This document shows, one piece after another, positions 22,442-22,528 of a stretch of 22,528 bases of DNA (position 1 is the stretch's first letter; every line of letters begins with the position of its first letter). The stretch is from assembly GCA_946623775.1 (NCBI GenBank), contig CAMORJ010000012.1:1-22528 (forward strand), in the 5' to 3' direction. This DNA is from an uncultured Bacillota bacterium (GTDB taxonomy: Bacteria; Bacillota_I; Bacilli_A; RFN20; CAG-826). Both the position numbers and the translations under genes were made by a program. The notes under the pieces were generated by a model. The model ran no database searches and was not told where the DNA came from. It saw only the letters and a list, made by a program, of their open reading frames with translations.

Positions 22442-22528
22442 TGGCGTATCGTAACTTAAACAAAGTGTAGCGCTGTATCAAAACGCTGAAACCCTGCCAA
22501 CTTAGTGAAATTGGATTGATACAAAATA

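Noticed and set aside
1..22528. CRISPR array, transposase, integrase or phage genes
   Set aside because: No regularly spaced repeats, no terminal inverted repeats with a transposase and no such protein motifs were found.

Overview
The window looks like a chromosomal segment of a Gram-positive (monoderm) Bacillota-type bacterium, probably an uncultured gut Bacilli or Erysipelotrichia-like lineage. The placement rests on GGAGG-type ribosome binding sites, lipobox lipoproteins, a CdaA-type c-di-AMP synthase, tRNAs with encoded CCA, many intrinsic terminators, and the absence of any outer-membrane component. UGA is used as a stop, so the standard code applies. Lineage below phylum is inference. 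Genes are tightly packed and almost all on the + strand. The only - strand genes are a tRNA-Gly and a guanylate-kinase-like gene.

Layout. 1-4461: two tandem paralogous secreted tyrosine-phosphatase lipoproteins, the first cut by the window edge. 4633-5427: a stand-alone c-di-AMP synthase. 5527-7952: a deoD (purine nucleoside phosphorylase) operon with a NERD-like membrane-anchored protein and a polytopic membrane protein. 7988-8061: tRNA-Gly (-). 8173-9956: glutamyl-tRNA synthetase followed by its cognate tRNA-Glu(CTC). 10092-10955: a diacylglycerol-kinase-family lipid kinase. 11048-13303: a 751-aa membrane protein with a repeated helical motif in a long charged region. 13536-15856: two translationally coupled CNNM/CorC-type transporters. 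15843-16382 (-): a guanylate-kinase-like protein, convergent with and overlapping the second transporter.

16519-21156 is an eight-gene, almost gapless operon encoding a minimal Tad/type IV pilus-like machine: a CpaF-like ATPase, TadB-like and TadC-like membrane proteins, two small single-helix pseudopilin-like proteins, a 52-aa Flp-like pilin candidate with the best Shine-Dalgarno of the window, and two unrecognised leading genes, one of them exported. This is the most interesting system here. No prepilin peptidase, secretin or TadZ is visible, so the machine must borrow a peptidase from elsewhere or work differently.

21293-21804 carries acyl carrier protein and a tRNA-Asn/tRNA-Glu(TTC) pair. 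The window ends with an AT-rich unknown membrane-protein gene (21821-22441) whose base composition differs from everything before it.

Two non-coding themes recur. Four genes (cdaA, the lipid kinase, the guanylate kinase and the last gene) have a -10-like hexamer only 6-9 nt before the start codon and no Shine-Dalgarno, suggesting leaderless mRNAs. Two intergenic regions contain perfect 15-bp inverted repeats about 60 nt apart that enclose an internal terminator.
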